From NCBI GenBank assembly GCA_016287245.1, contig JAEEWG010000005.1:1-64000 (forward strand): a stretch of DNA of 64,000 nt, in the 5' to 3' direction. Source of the DNA: Clostridia bacterium (GTDB taxonomy: Bacteria > Bacillota > Clostridia > Saccharofermentanales > Saccharofermentanaceae). Within the stretch, counting starts at the first letter, position 1. Every line of letters begins with the position of its first letter. Positions 17,801 through 25,695 of this stretch are shown here, in pieces. The notes below the pieces were generated by a model. That model saw only the letters and a program-made list of their open reading frames with translations, did not search any database and was not told the DNA's origin. The translations under genes were made by a program, and so were the position numbers.

Positions 17801-18206
17801 TATCAATTCCTGGAAGAAGGGATGCGGATTAGATCTGGTGATCACTATTAAGAGAAGCTTCGATGATGAGAAATGCTTCGATCTTTTCAAGGGCCTTTTC
17901 GCTGACGGTGCTGAGCTCATTAGAAATCATCACTACACCGCTGCCCGCGGCAGTACGGTGATCACACTCAGCAATGAGTATCTCGAGTCGCTTTCAGAAG
18001 GAAAGCATACGTTCACAGTGAACTTTGCTGACGGTTCGGTATCTCTGGATATCTCCATAGATCCGGCCGAGAAGAAAGCGGACAACCCGCAGCCGAAGAC
18101 CGGTGATGTTGGAAATCTCCCGATCGTAGGTATCCTTATGGTTCTCTCCTCTGCAGCAGTCCTTGTGGCTCTGCAAAGAGACAGAAAGAGAAGAAAGACT
18201 CACTAA
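14865..18206 (+). CDS. Secreted, sortase-anchored repeat surface protein
   Basis: A 1113-aa surface protein. Residues 1-38 form a signal peptide. Residues about 60-290 resemble the DUF6273-type module (VYFGNYNNEPIKFRALS, SELRTYLNGTFLNAAF, VAPALNVD). A spacer domain follows to about 418, then eight repeats of about 69 residues (419-970) with the pattern F-x-D-E-D-G-T-V-L-x-S ... GETPxKAxD ... YTYTFAGW ... TYTATY, similar to Listeria-Bacteroides/InlB-B type beta-grasp repeats. The tail has QPKTGD, a hydrophobic span and RKRRKTH: an LPXTG-like sortase signal. It is probably a stalk that displays the N-terminal module, in adhesion or carbohydrate contact (inference). It is monocistronic, with RBS GGAGAGG. 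Confidence 0.87.
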   Translation: MKQQKRSCSRKIAAALLSAMMSFSLIPTIAGTRKVSADIRKTTSNTSLGVSQMKSPKWGTANNVAWEGSFVYFGNYNNEPIKFRALSTNESGYGTASLFLDSYKVLFQKTFDSTDNKVWDTSELRTYLNGTFLNAAFNSIEKEGIVVSTKAGDEDYPSGSFFATYFKKTVGLSGDRIFVLDASDLTNHSYGYAEEGWVKDPPDFAPGWWFYKAGSKNRVKRTSDKESGDGVIYWTRSKTDRTKNVGAVYPSGRLDYTKASTADTYVAPALNVDLSHIFTSTCISGTPGEYGACYKLTLCGPDATISVPSGSQVSAKQGIVTVPYKIAGKKSRDMTNVSVMILDKEYKVGNTNGAKILFYDQLQGNFSNSKNSSGTFTFPSNLDITKWGTDYKVYIVPEQFRGDKETDYAGVPQLININKYVVTFKNDDGTTLKAITVVHGDIPKYPDADPTKKETNDYVFEFSGWTPAFVETKQNATYTATYKSRPKYTIEFANYDGTILQSGRVVESDTPVYTGETPTRKTDERFIYTFSGWLPEIVKVSQDQTYTAQFSTEDVLYKISFTDENGTVLESYDMKYDETPAFAGELPAKAPDAQYTYTFDHWDPMIENVKADQVYTPVYKTTLNYYTINFVDEDGTVLESGSFGYGQSPYFTGETPTKAADAQYTYTFAGWSPEIAPVTGEATYTATYSNTVNDYTIEFVDEDGTVLQSEVLPYGETPSFKGETPTKAADAQYTYTFSDWDKAIEMVTGNATYTAVYSKVVNNYEVIFADEDGTVLQKETLPYGETPSFKGEDPIKAEDEAYTYAFFGWDKEIEAVSGDVTYTAVYAKTIKKFMVTFVNEDGTVLQSSEFSYGQIPYYTGETPTKAGNAQYSYEFAEWSPKITQVTSEATYKATYKQSVNQYFVNFVNEDGSVLQSEELPYGTLPSYKGETPVKAEDEKYTYTFAGWTPEISEVTKETTYTATYKKTEKPVAKYIVITNINSWKKGCGLDLVITIKRSFDDEKCFDLFKGLFADGAELIRNHHYTAARGSTVITLSNEYLESLSEGKHTFTVNFADGSVSLDISIDPAEKKADNPQPKTGDVGNLPIVGILMVLSSAAVLVALQRDRKRRKTH
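16119..17775 (+). repeat. Eight tandem 207-bp (69-codon) coding repeats
   Basis: The repeats run back to back within the surface protein gene. Central copies are very alike at DNA level: GGCGAGACACCGACTAAGGC occurs at 16821 and again at 17028, one period (207 bases) apart. Outer copies are more diverged, as expected if the array grew from the middle. Copy number is likely to vary between strains. Confidence 0.9.
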
Positions 18207-18230
18207 GTTGATTCTTCTTACTGACCTTTC

Positions 18231-18258
18231 AAAGAGCCCCGCTCCTGCGGGGCTCTTT
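18231..18258 (+). terminator. Terminator after the surface protein gene
   Basis: AAAGAGCCCCGC, loop TCCT, GCGGGGCTCTTT: a perfect 12-bp stem ending in a short U run. Confidence 0.75.
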
Positions 18259-18321
18259 CCATGCCGGAAAAACGGTTGTGGTACAATACCTTATGACATT
18301 ATTTTTGAGGAGAAGAATTAC

Positions 18322-18999
18322 ATGGGAATGAAAGACAACAAGGAAAAGACAAAAGAAAGAAAACTCACCGAGGCAGAGATAAGAAGAGCGGAGAACTTCA
18401 AGGTCAAGGAAAAAGCTATCCTGGATAAGGGCTATGAGCGTAAAGATCTGACGATCTCGATCGCGAAAGCCAATCTCGTAGGACCGCTTCTGATCCTTCC
18501 GTTTGCGATCGCTCTGGCTGCCGGGTATTATCTTCGAAACGGTGGTTTCGGGATCAGTAAACTCCTTGACGAAAATATTGCACTGTACTTTATCTATCTG
18601 GTGCTCGTGATCGTTACGGCCATTCCTCTTGCGGTCATTCACGAACGTATCCACGGATTCTGCTGGAGCCTTTCGGCGGAAAATGGATCAAAGGACATCG
18701 AATACGGATTTATTAAAGAGCAGCTGACCCCTTACTGCACCTGCCTTTCGCCACTTAAAAAATCGGCATATATTTTCGGATCTCTTATGCCGATGACGAT
18801 CCTCGGGATCATCCTCGGTATCGTATCGATTTTTGTAGGGAATATCTGCCTTTTCGTGATTGCGCTTCTTCAGGCTTTCGGCGGTTCGGGAGATATCCTT
18901 ATCACCAGTATGCTTTTGCGTTATAAGACGTCCGGAAAAGATGTTATCCTGATGGATCATCCGACGGAGTGCGGACTTGTTGCCTTTGAGAAAAAATAA
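18322..18999 (+). CDS. DUF3267-type membrane metalloprotease-like protein
   Basis: A 225-aa membrane protein. After a basic N-terminus (about 1-45) come hydrophobic spans at about 50-70, 88-108, 152-172 and 175-195. HERIH at 107-111 in AVIHERIHGF matches the H-E-x-x-H zinc site of the DUF3267 family, considered intramembrane-type metalloproteases, though activity is unproven. ATG 18322 follows GAGGAG. An extended -10-like TGTGGTACAAT lies at 18277-18287. The gene is 27 bases upstream of a sensor kinase, so it may be cotranscribed with that two-component pair. Confidence 0.75.
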   Translation: MGMKDNKEKTKERKLTEAEIRRAENFKVKEKAILDKGYERKDLTISIAKANLVGPLLILPFAIALAAGYYLRNGGFGISKLLDENIALYFIYLVLVIVTAIPLAVIHERIHGFCWSLSAENGSKDIEYGFIKEQLTPYCTCLSPLKKSAYIFGSLMPMTILGIILGIVSIFVGNICLFVIALLQAFGGSGDILITSMLLRYKTSGKDVILMDHPTECGLVAFEKK

Positions 19000-19026
19000 C
19001 CGGTGCTTTTAAAGCGGGGGAGAAAG

Positions 19027-20223
19027 ATGAGGATCGGTTCGGAAGAGAAAAAGATTTTCTGGTATGTGGCGATGGTATTCATCATAGCCGTAAGTATCGT
19101 CGTCATTTTTTATGGCCGGATCATCGTTAGTGTTCTGTGGTTTACGCTTGCCATGATCCTTGCGAATACTTCCTTTTTTATGGACGATGCCATGGGGAAA
19201 GCAAGCAGATATCTTCTGACGGGCGGGATCTTCGCCGTCATGATTTTCTGCCCGGTATGGTATCTCGGGCTCCTTACTATCCCGGTCCTTTCCTATGCGC
19301 TTTTGGAAAACGCGAAGACGGACCGGATCCTCCGATTCCTTTTATGTGCATTTTCCTTCGGCATCCTGCTTTATAAAGAAAGCCCGGATCTTATCTTCGT
19401 GCTGATTGCTCTGGGAAGTCTGATCGCCGCCTATCTTCTTATGGAGATCTGTCTGATGGTTTTCCGGAAATATACTTCTACGAATGAGAAACTGGGAAGG
19501 GCGCTTACGGCTTCGGCTGTGGATGCGATGGAGCAGAGGAGCCTTCGCGAACAGCTGGCCAAAAGCATGTCGATAAATGAGCATAATGCGCGTCTGGAAG
19601 AACGCGAGCGCATCTCAAGAGATATCCATAATTCTGTCGGACACACGCTATCGGCCGCGACTGTCACGCTCGAAGCGGCTTCGATGCTGGTCCCGAATGA
19701 TCAGGAGCGTGCCAGAGAGAAGATCGATGTGGCCAATTCGCGAGTCCATGAAGCGATATCTTCGGTGAGAAGTGTCGTCCGTACCCTCGATGCCGAAGAC
19801 GACTGTATCGAGCTTTGCGACTACATGAAATCGCTGGAGAGCATGACCCGTGAGTTCATGATGGATACCGAGATCAAGATCTATAGCAATTTCTCGCAGA
19901 TCGATCAGGAGGGAAGACTTCCGATCGGTACGGCGTCTTTTCTGAGCAGTTCTCTTTCTGAACTTCTGACGAACGGAGTCAAGCATGGGGATGCGAAGAT
20001 CTTCGTGGTGACATTTATCTATGATACGAAAAATGTGCGGCTGAAAGTACAGGATAACGGATGCGGGTTCGGTAAGCTTTCCGCAAATGAGAAGAAGATC
20101 CTGATCAATAACGGCTTCGGTCTTCGGAAAATGCTGGAATATGCAGAAAAACACGGTGGCTCATGTGTGATCGAAAGTGAAGACGGATTCACGGTGAGTT
20201 TATCGCTGCCGCTGGAGGGATGA
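19027..20223 (+). CDS. Membrane sensor histidine kinase (HisKA_3 / LuxR-type)
   Basis: A 398-aa kinase of the same class as the one at 554. Five or six hydrophobic segments span about residues 10-145, followed by a helical linker and the HisKA_3 box ERERISRDIHNSVGHTLSAA with His201. The HATPase domain has an N-box in LSELLTNGVKHG, DNGCGFG and NNGFGLRKM. ATG 19027 has GGGGGAGAAAG just before it. The response regulator overlaps its end. No extracellular domain is seen, so the sensing part is probably the membrane bundle. The adjacent exporter (21034-23968) is a likely target of the pair. Confidence 0.88.
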   Translation: MRIGSEEKKIFWYVAMVFIIAVSIVVIFYGRIIVSVLWFTLAMILANTSFFMDDAMGKASRYLLTGGIFAVMIFCPVWYLGLLTIPVLSYALLENAKTDRILRFLLCAFSFGILLYKESPDLIFVLIALGSLIAAYLLMEICLMVFRKYTSTNEKLGRALTASAVDAMEQRSLREQLAKSMSINEHNARLEERERISRDIHNSVGHTLSAATVTLEAASMLVPNDQERAREKIDVANSRVHEAISSVRSVVRTLDAEDDCIELCDYMKSLESMTREFMMDTEIKIYSNFSQIDQEGRLPIGTASFLSSSLSELLTNGVKHGDAKIFVVTFIYDTKNVRLKVQDNGCGFGKLSANEKKILINNGFGLRKMLEYAEKHGGSCVIESEDGFTVSLSLPLEG

Positions 20224-20225
20224 AT

Positions 20226-20909
20226 ATGGTGAAGATATTACTTGTGGACGATGAGCCGCTTCTTCTGGAAAGCCTCGAGATCATTCTGACGATGTCCGGG
20301 GATTATGAGGTCTGCGGTAAAGCGGGAAACGGTGTGGAGGCTCTAAAACTTCTGAAAGAGAATGTTCCCGACGTCATGCTCGTGGACTTAAATATGCCCG
20401 GGATGGGCGGGATCGAACTGATTCCGAAAGTCCGTGAGGAGCATCCTGACATCAAGATCATCGTGCTGACGACTTTCTACGATGAAAAGAGCATCGCCAG
20501 TGCGATCGCGGGCGGAGCCAGCGGATATCTTCTCAAGGATTCCGGAAAGGATGCGATCCTCAATGCCGTAAAGCAGGCCGTCAAAGGACAGAGTGTGCTC
20601 GATATCAAGGTCATGCAGAAGCTTAATGCCATGATGGCATCGGGCACTTCTTTACAGGAAGAAGGAAACGGGAAGTCTGGTGGGGCTTCGAATACGGCTT
20701 CGGGAAAGGATCTTTCCGAGTATGGGCTGACGGAAAGAGAAAAGGAGATCTGCCGGCTGATCTGCGAAGGGTGTACGAACGCCCAGATCGCCTCGATCCT
20801 TTATATCTCCGAAGGCACGGTCAAGAACTATGTATCGACGATCTACGACAAATTCAACGAGCACGACCGGACGCGGCTGGTGCTGAAACTGAAGGACTAT
20901 ACGTTCTGA
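20226..20909 (+). CDS. NarL/FixJ-type response regulator
   Basis: A 227-aa regulator: receiver domain with the acidic DDE at 8-10, phospho-acceptor Asp54 in MLVDLNMPGMGG and the Lys at about 104; then a Ser/Gly-rich linker (about 140-160) and a LuxR-type HTH (LTEREKEICRLICEGCTNAQ, SEGTVKNYVSTIYDKF). ATG 20226 has GGAGGG at a good distance; an ATG at 20220 overlaps the kinase stop but is too close to that site. It closes the kinase operon and is followed by a strong terminator. Confidence 0.92.
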   Translation: MVKILLVDDEPLLLESLEIILTMSGDYEVCGKAGNGVEALKLLKENVPDVMLVDLNMPGMGGIELIPKVREEHPDIKIIVLTTFYDEKSIASAIAGGASGYLLKDSGKDAILNAVKQAVKGQSVLDIKVMQKLNAMMASGTSLQEEGNGKSGGASNTASGKDLSEYGLTEREKEICRLICEGCTNAQIASILYISEGTVKNYVSTIYDKFNEHDRTRLVLKLKDYTF

Positions 20910-20934
20910 TGAATCGATAAGAAAAACGTATATG

Positions 20935-20973
20935 ACCCCGGTCATGTGAAAAGATATGACCGGGGTAACTTTT
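20935..20973 (+). terminator. Terminator after the second two-component operon
   Basis: ACCCCGGTCAT (20935-20945) pairs perfectly with ATGACCGGGGT (20956-20966), then AACTTTTTG. It separates the regulator genes from the ABC genes. Confidence 0.85.
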
Positions 20974-21033
20974 TGCCCCGAAGAAAGATTGGTAAAGTGG
21001 AGTCAAGTTGAAAAAAGGGGTGAACAATCTACA

Positions 21034-22176
21034 ATGCACGCGACTAGATCAAAACTGTCCCCATGGCCGTATCTTCGGAACAACCGGGTGCGTTCTGCTG
21101 TGCTGATCATCTGCCTTGCCATGTTTATGGTCATGATTTATGTGATGAACTATATCATCGGCGGGACGATCGAGCCTTTTGAAAAATGCGATGTCGAAAA
21201 CTTTGACCGGCTTCGTGTCATTTCTCCGGATCTGGGGCTCGAATATGAAGAGTTCGATTCGGACGAAGCTTTTCTGACGGAAGCCTGGAGACGGGCGGTG
21301 ATCTGCGGACAGAAACTCGAGGAGCATAAGGACGTCATTTCGGCGGTGCCTTTTGCATGGCAGGCAACGACCCTCAATTCATTCATCGGTATGTATGGTG
21401 TCAGATGCTATCTTTTCCTCAACAGTACGGACTGCGAAAAATATTACTCGCATATGGAAGCCAAACTCATCTCCGGCAGAATGCCTGAAAAACCGGGAGA
21501 GATACTGATCGACAAGAAACTTAAGGATAATCACAAAAACGACAATACGCTTCTTCAACTTATGGGAAGTGACTATCAAGTGGTCGGTATCGTATCCGCG
21601 GACTACTATCTGGCTTTCGGTATTGCCCTCGAAGCGGAAAACGACGTCAATATCCTGGCGATGACACGTCCCGGAAGTGATGTGGACCTGCGTGAGGTCA
21701 TAAAAGAGAAGGGATACGATTACACGTATTATCTGGATCAGGCAAAAGCCAGGGACAACCTCGTGGATAGCATGGGCGGATCTCTCGATACAGTGCAGTC
21801 GATCATGACAGGCGTTTCCGGTACGCTTCTTCTGATCTGCGTCGTCGTGGTCCTTTCGCTTCACATCATGGACCGCCACAACGAGTGGTGCCTTCTGAAT
21901 TCCATCGGATTTAAGACCAGTGAGATCTACCTCATGGCGTTAAAAGAAATATTGATCTGTGTGTTCTTCGCACTTGCCGTCGGTACGGTTCTTTGTTTTG
22001 TGGCATGTTACCTTCTGGAATTGCTGCTTTATAACCCGATCGGCATCACGATCCGGATCTTCCGACCGGCCGCGTTTCCGAGGATCCTCATGGTCATGGC
22101 GATGCTCATAGGTATCGTGCAGATCCCGCTGTTCAGTGGTATGAGAAAGATTCAGACGATCGATGCGATCGAGTAA
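21034..22176 (+). CDS. ABC exporter permease (FtsX/MacB-type), first subunit
   Basis: A 380-aa permease. One TM near the N-terminus (about 24-46) precedes an extracellular region of about 220 residues, then three TM segments near the C-terminus (about 265-290, 312-335, 350-375), the 1+3 topology of FtsX-domain proteins. It sits directly before an ATPase gene and a second permease, giving a permease-ATPase-permease layout like Vex1-Vex2-Vex3 of pneumococcus. Such exporters move peptides or other substrates outward. ATG 21034 follows AAGGGGTG. Substrate unknown; the upstream two-component pair may regulate it. Confidence 0.82.
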   Translation: MHATRSKLSPWPYLRNNRVRSAVLIICLAMFMVMIYVMNYIIGGTIEPFEKCDVENFDRLRVISPDLGLEYEEFDSDEAFLTEAWRRAVICGQKLEEHKDVISAVPFAWQATTLNSFIGMYGVRCYLFLNSTDCEKYYSHMEAKLISGRMPEKPGEILIDKKLKDNHKNDNTLLQLMGSDYQVVGIVSADYYLAFGIALEAENDVNILAMTRPGSDVDLREVIKEKGYDYTYYLDQAKARDNLVDSMGGSLDTVQSIMTGVSGTLLLICVVVVLSLHIMDRHNEWCLLNSIGFKTSEIYLMALKEILICVFFALAVGTVLCFVACYLLELLLYNPIGITIRIFRPAAFPRILMVMAMLIGIVQIPLFSGMRKIQTIDAIE

Positions 22177-22193
22177 GTAGAAGGAGAGAAGAT

Positions 22194-22874
22194 ATGTTTA
22201 TACTTAAAGATGCAACCATGATCTACGATATGGACAAAGAGGAGAAGGTGTATGCCATGAAGAGCATGAACATCACCTTCCCGGATAAGGGCTTAGTCGG
22301 TATCATCGGGCCTTCCGGCTCAGGAAAATCCACCCTGATGTACACCATGTCCACTTTGAAGAAACTGACTTCCGGTGATGTCAGCTATAACGGCAAATCC
22401 TTATCTTCGATCAGCGATTCCGAGAAGCAGAATCTTCGCAGAAACGAGTTCGGCTTCGTATTCCAAAGACATTATCTGATCAACTATATGACGGCGCTGG
22501 ATAATGCGATCATTGCCGCGAACATGCCGGCAAATGAAGCGAGAAAGAAAGCCACGGATCTTCTTTTGGAGATCGGTCTTAAGAAGAATGAACTGAATCA
22601 CCGACCGAATAAGCTTTCCGGAGGCCAGCGGCAGAGAGTGGCGATTGCCAGAGCCATGATGAATGACCCTAAGGTTCTTTTCGCGGATGAGCCGACGGCC
22701 TCTCTTGACCACGAGAATGCTTTCCTCGTTATGGAGCGGCTGAAAGAATACGCAAAAGACCGTCTGGTCATCGTTATCACGCATGATACGAGCATCATCA
22801 AGGATGCGGATATGACAGTGAAGATCTGGGACGGAAGCATCTCCGAAGTGGAGACGAAGGGAGAGATCGCATGA
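22194..22874 (+). CDS. ABC transporter ATP-binding protein (LolD/Vex2-like)
   Basis: A 226-aa ATPase: Walker A GPSGSGKST at 39-47, Q-loop in FGFVFQRHYLI, signature LSGGQRQRVA, Walker B VLFADEPTASLD, and the switch His in VITHD. It is complete and of usual size for the MacB/LolD exporter ATPases. It lies between two FtsX-type permeases: 17 bases after the first, and overlapping the second by four bases (ATGA), so all three are coupled. Confidence 0.94.
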   Translation: MFILKDATMIYDMDKEEKVYAMKSMNITFPDKGLVGIIGPSGSGKSTLMYTMSTLKKLTSGDVSYNGKSLSSISDSEKQNLRRNEFGFVFQRHYLINYMTALDNAIIAANMPANEARKKATDLLLEIGLKKNELNHRPNKLSGGQRQRVAIARAMMNDPKVLFADEPTASLDHENAFLVMERLKEYAKDRLVIVITHDTSIIKDADMTVKIWDGSISEVETKGEIA

Positions 22875-23968
22875 GACCTTTTTCTGCGTTCACCTACATA
22901 AAGAATAACAAGTGGCGTTCGGCCGTTCTCGTTCTGATGATGTCGTTTATCACAGTATGCTTCATCGGCGGTATGTATGCGGATAATCCGGGTGAGACGT
23001 TCCGTGTTGCGCTGGAGGGCCCAAGCAAGTATCTTCTCATCGAACAAAGAGGAAACAGTAACGATTCGTTTTCCCAGTTCGACAAACTGAAGGAGGAACT
23101 GCCATCTATGCTTCCTTCTGAAGCTCAGACGGTCCTTAACATCAATCATGGATATTGCGATTATGACTGCATCATGATGTTCAACTGCACTACGGACAAC
23201 CTCGTCTTCGGCAACGAAGAAGACTTCGAGCTTTTCAAGCAGAGGACAGGATTGGTCCCGCAGGATGTGGTACTGCATGACAGACAGATCGCTCTTTCCG
23301 AGCAGCTTGCGAATAACCGCGGACTCAAGCTGGGAGATCCGGTCAAGGAAGGAAGTTCGGTCAAGGTAGGGGCGATCATGGATGTCCCGGGCATGCAGGC
23401 CGTACAGATAACAGATGTGAGTTTTTTCGATTCTCTGCTGGTCATAAGCAGTGGTGAAGTGGATGAGGAAAAACTCAGTAACGATCTGAATTCTCTGGCC
23501 TATGAAATCATGTCGAAGTATCCGCTTATAAATGCCGTGACCAATGCAACGAATCTGGATGAGATCAACCAGCAGATCAGTTTCATGAACTACATTTTCG
23601 GAGCGATCGTCGTTCTTGTGGGCATCGTGCTTCTGATAACGATCAATGCGGCTTTCACAGCTGCCTACGATAAGAGAAAACACGAGTTCGCGATCTATAA
23701 GGCCATTGGCTTTACAAAGGGGCAGATCTTCCGGAAAGTCGCTTCCGAAGTGCTGATACTGAATGTGGCAGCCATGGCGCTCGGCGCTGTTTTAAATGTC
23801 GGCGTGATCCTGGTTCTGAACCAGGTGTTCTGGAGTTCCGGTCACCATTTCTACCGCCCATCGAAGATGGCCTTGATCGGCACACTGATCGCAGAAGTGC
23901 TCGTTATCCTTTCGCTCATACTGCTGAACTGGCGGAAAGTTCGAAAGTGCGAAGTTACTGAAGAATAA
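22871..23968 (+). CDS. ABC exporter permease (FtsX/MacB-type), second subunit
   Basis: A 365-aa FtsX-type permease with an N-terminal TM (about 18-36), an extracellular region of about 190 residues and three C-terminal TMs (about 240-262, 292-315, 330-350). KRKHEFAIYKAIGFTKGQIF is the conserved cytoplasmic coupling loop of the family. The start ATG overlaps the ATPase stop. It pairs with the 21034 permease; the two are related in fold but divergent in sequence, suggesting a heterodimeric exporter. A terminator follows. Confidence 0.84.
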   Translation: MRPFSAFTYIKNNKWRSAVLVLMMSFITVCFIGGMYADNPGETFRVALEGPSKYLLIEQRGNSNDSFSQFDKLKEELPSMLPSEAQTVLNINHGYCDYDCIMMFNCTTDNLVFGNEEDFELFKQRTGLVPQDVVLHDRQIALSEQLANNRGLKLGDPVKEGSSVKVGAIMDVPGMQAVQITDVSFFDSLLVISSGEVDEEKLSNDLNSLAYEIMSKYPLINAVTNATNLDEINQQISFMNYIFGAIVVLVGIVLLITINAAFTAAYDKRKHEFAIYKAIGFTKGQIFRKVASEVLILNVAAMALGAVLNVGVILVLNQVFWSSGHHFYRPSKMALIGTLIAEVLVILSLILLNWRKVRKCEVTEE

Positions 23969-23982
23969 GAGGAAACAGAAAG

Positions 23983-24017
23983 ACGCTGTCTCATTTGTTT
24001 TGAGACAGCGCCTTTTT
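23983..24017. terminator. Bidirectional terminator between the exporter and the pyrophosphatase
   Basis: GCTGTCTCA (23985-23993) pairs with TGAGACAGC (24001-24009), with CCTTTTT on the plus side. The minus side also gives a T-rich run, fitting the converging gene at 24054. Confidence 0.75.
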
Positions 24018-24053
24018 CATGCACATATAAATGAAGAACAGGAAATAAACGGA

Positions 24054-25664
24054 TCAGCCCCACAGAGCGGTGAGCATCGGGATGATCTGCTTTTTTCTGG
24101 ACATGACGCCCGGAAGGAAGACGTGATTGTCTTTCGGCTCAACGCTAAAGGCGAAGCGGATGGTGTCATCATCGCCGACGTAGAGAAGCTCGGTGCCTTC
24201 CTGCAGGACATCGGTGAGCATCAGGATAACAAAGTCATAGCCGCGCTCGGAGCGAAGCTTGTTCATGTGAGAGATGAACTCGTCTTTTCGATCAAGCATC
24301 TTGAAAGAATCGATGCAGACGATCTGAGCTACACCCAGCGTATGCTCGGCAATATGGAATTCCTTGAAGTCGGACTTCATCAGTTCCTCAACTGTCTTGG
24401 TGTCGAAGGAAGCATTGAAGAGGTCGTGACCCAGTTCGTCGATGGAAACACCGGCGATACGGGCGAGACGCTCAGCCATGGCGATATCTCTCTGTGTGCA
24501 GGTCGGAGACTTAAACATAACGGTATCCGAAAGGATCGCAGCGCACATCAGGCCGGCCATCTTCGGGGACGGCATGACACCATTTTCCTGATATAGTTCC
24601 GTAATGATCGTATTTGTAGATCCGACCGGTTCATTACGCATCGCGATCGGTTGCGTGGTCTGGATATCTGCAAGTCTGTGATGGTCGATGATGCCCAGGA
24701 TCTCTGCCTGCTCCAGTCCCGGTACGGACTGCGCGAGTTCATTGTGATCAACAAGGACGACCTTCTTTCTTCTCGGACGAAGGAGGTGGAATCTCGCAAG
24801 CGTTCCGATGACCTTGTTATTTTCATCGAGTACAGGGTAGCTTCTGAAACGGCTTTTCAGGACGACTTCTTTTACATCGTCGATGTAGTTGTCGAGATGA
24901 AAGCACTGGATCTCGCCTGTATAGCAGGCACGTGAGATCGGAAGCGCCTGATAGATGAGCTTGGCTGCCTTGCTGGCATCAAGCGGTGTGGAGATCACGC
25001 ATGTGGCCGTCTTTTCGGAAAACCAGGAAGGATCGACATCGGTCTGGCAAAGGATCAGGCAGTTGACGCCGATATCAAGAGCTCTCTTGACCATATCCGG
25101 CTGATTGCCGCAGAAGACGATGGAATCCCTGGATGAAAACAGGAGGTTCTCATTGTTCTGAGGAAGGGCAATGCAGATCTCCCCGGAGATGGAGTCCGTG
25201 GTGGTATTGCATTCGTTGACGATCCGTGCCTCCAGAACGCTTAACAGGTTAAAGAGCGGAAGATTGTCGATGTGCGGGTTATTGATCGTCTCCATGTTAT
25301 AGGAGGCAATATCTCCGGAAGAAAGTGTGCCGTAGAGTGTTCCGTCCTCGTTGATGACGGGAATGACGGAGATATTGCCCTCCGACATCGTTCTCCATGC
25401 TTTGTCCAGGGTGACCTGGGCGTTCAGTGCCGGAGGAGTATCGAAGTCCAGATCCTGCACCTGCGTTCTTACGTCGCGGATACGGATCGGTGTATCAAAA
25501 CCAAATCGCGCGAGCATCCGCTTGGTTTCGTCGCTTAAGTGGTCGAGTCGGGCGGCGATATAGTCCTGCTCGCCCAGGGCGTGCTTCAGGGCAGCATACG
25601 CCATGGCGGAGACCACTGTATCGGTATCCGGATTCTTATGACCTACCACATAGATTTCACTCAT
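24054..25664 (-). CDS. ppaC: Mn-dependent inorganic pyrophosphatase with CBS/DRTGG-type insert
   Basis: A 536-aa family II pyrophosphatase. The N-terminal DHH domain starts with GHKNPDTDTVVSAMAY (metal ligands His and Asp), continues after the insert with VDHNELAQ and IDHHRLADI, and ends with a DHHA2 domain. Residues about 65-300 hold two CBS motifs (ISVIPVINEDGTLYG; SYPVLDENNKVIG) around a DRTGG-like domain. Related CBS-containing pyrophosphatases from clostridia are regulated by adenine nucleotides through the CBS part. The enzyme hydrolyses PPi to phosphate in the cytoplasm, driving biosynthesis. The gene lies 31 bases after GH43 on the same strand and probably shares its transcript. Confidence 0.9.
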   Translation of the reverse strand: MSEIYVVGHKNPDTDTVVSAMAYAALKHALGEQDYIAARLDHLSDETKRMLARFGFDTPIRIRDVRTQVQDLDFDTPPALNAQVTLDKAWRTMSEGNISVIPVINEDGTLYGTLSSGDIASYNMETINNPHIDNLPLFNLLSVLEARIVNECNTTTDSISGEICIALPQNNENLLFSSRDSIVFCGNQPDMVKRALDIGVNCLILCQTDVDPSWFSEKTATCVISTPLDASKAAKLIYQALPISRACYTGEIQCFHLDNYIDDVKEVVLKSRFRSYPVLDENNKVIGTLARFHLLRPRRKKVVLVDHNELAQSVPGLEQAEILGIIDHHRLADIQTTQPIAMRNEPVGSTNTIITELYQENGVMPSPKMAGLMCAAILSDTVMFKSPTCTQRDIAMAERLARIAGVSIDELGHDLFNASFDTKTVEELMKSDFKEFHIAEHTLGVAQIVCIDSFKMLDRKDEFISHMNKLRSERGYDFVILMLTDVLQEGTELLYVGDDDTIRFAFSVEPKDNHVFLPGVMSRKKQIIPMLTALWG

Positions 25665-25695
25665 TTTCGTTAACCTTCATTCCTGTTAGTTTTAG

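Noticed and set aside
22598..23683. A 361-codon open frame on the minus strand
   Set aside because: It is the reverse shadow of the ATPase and permease genes; no family motifs, wrong composition.
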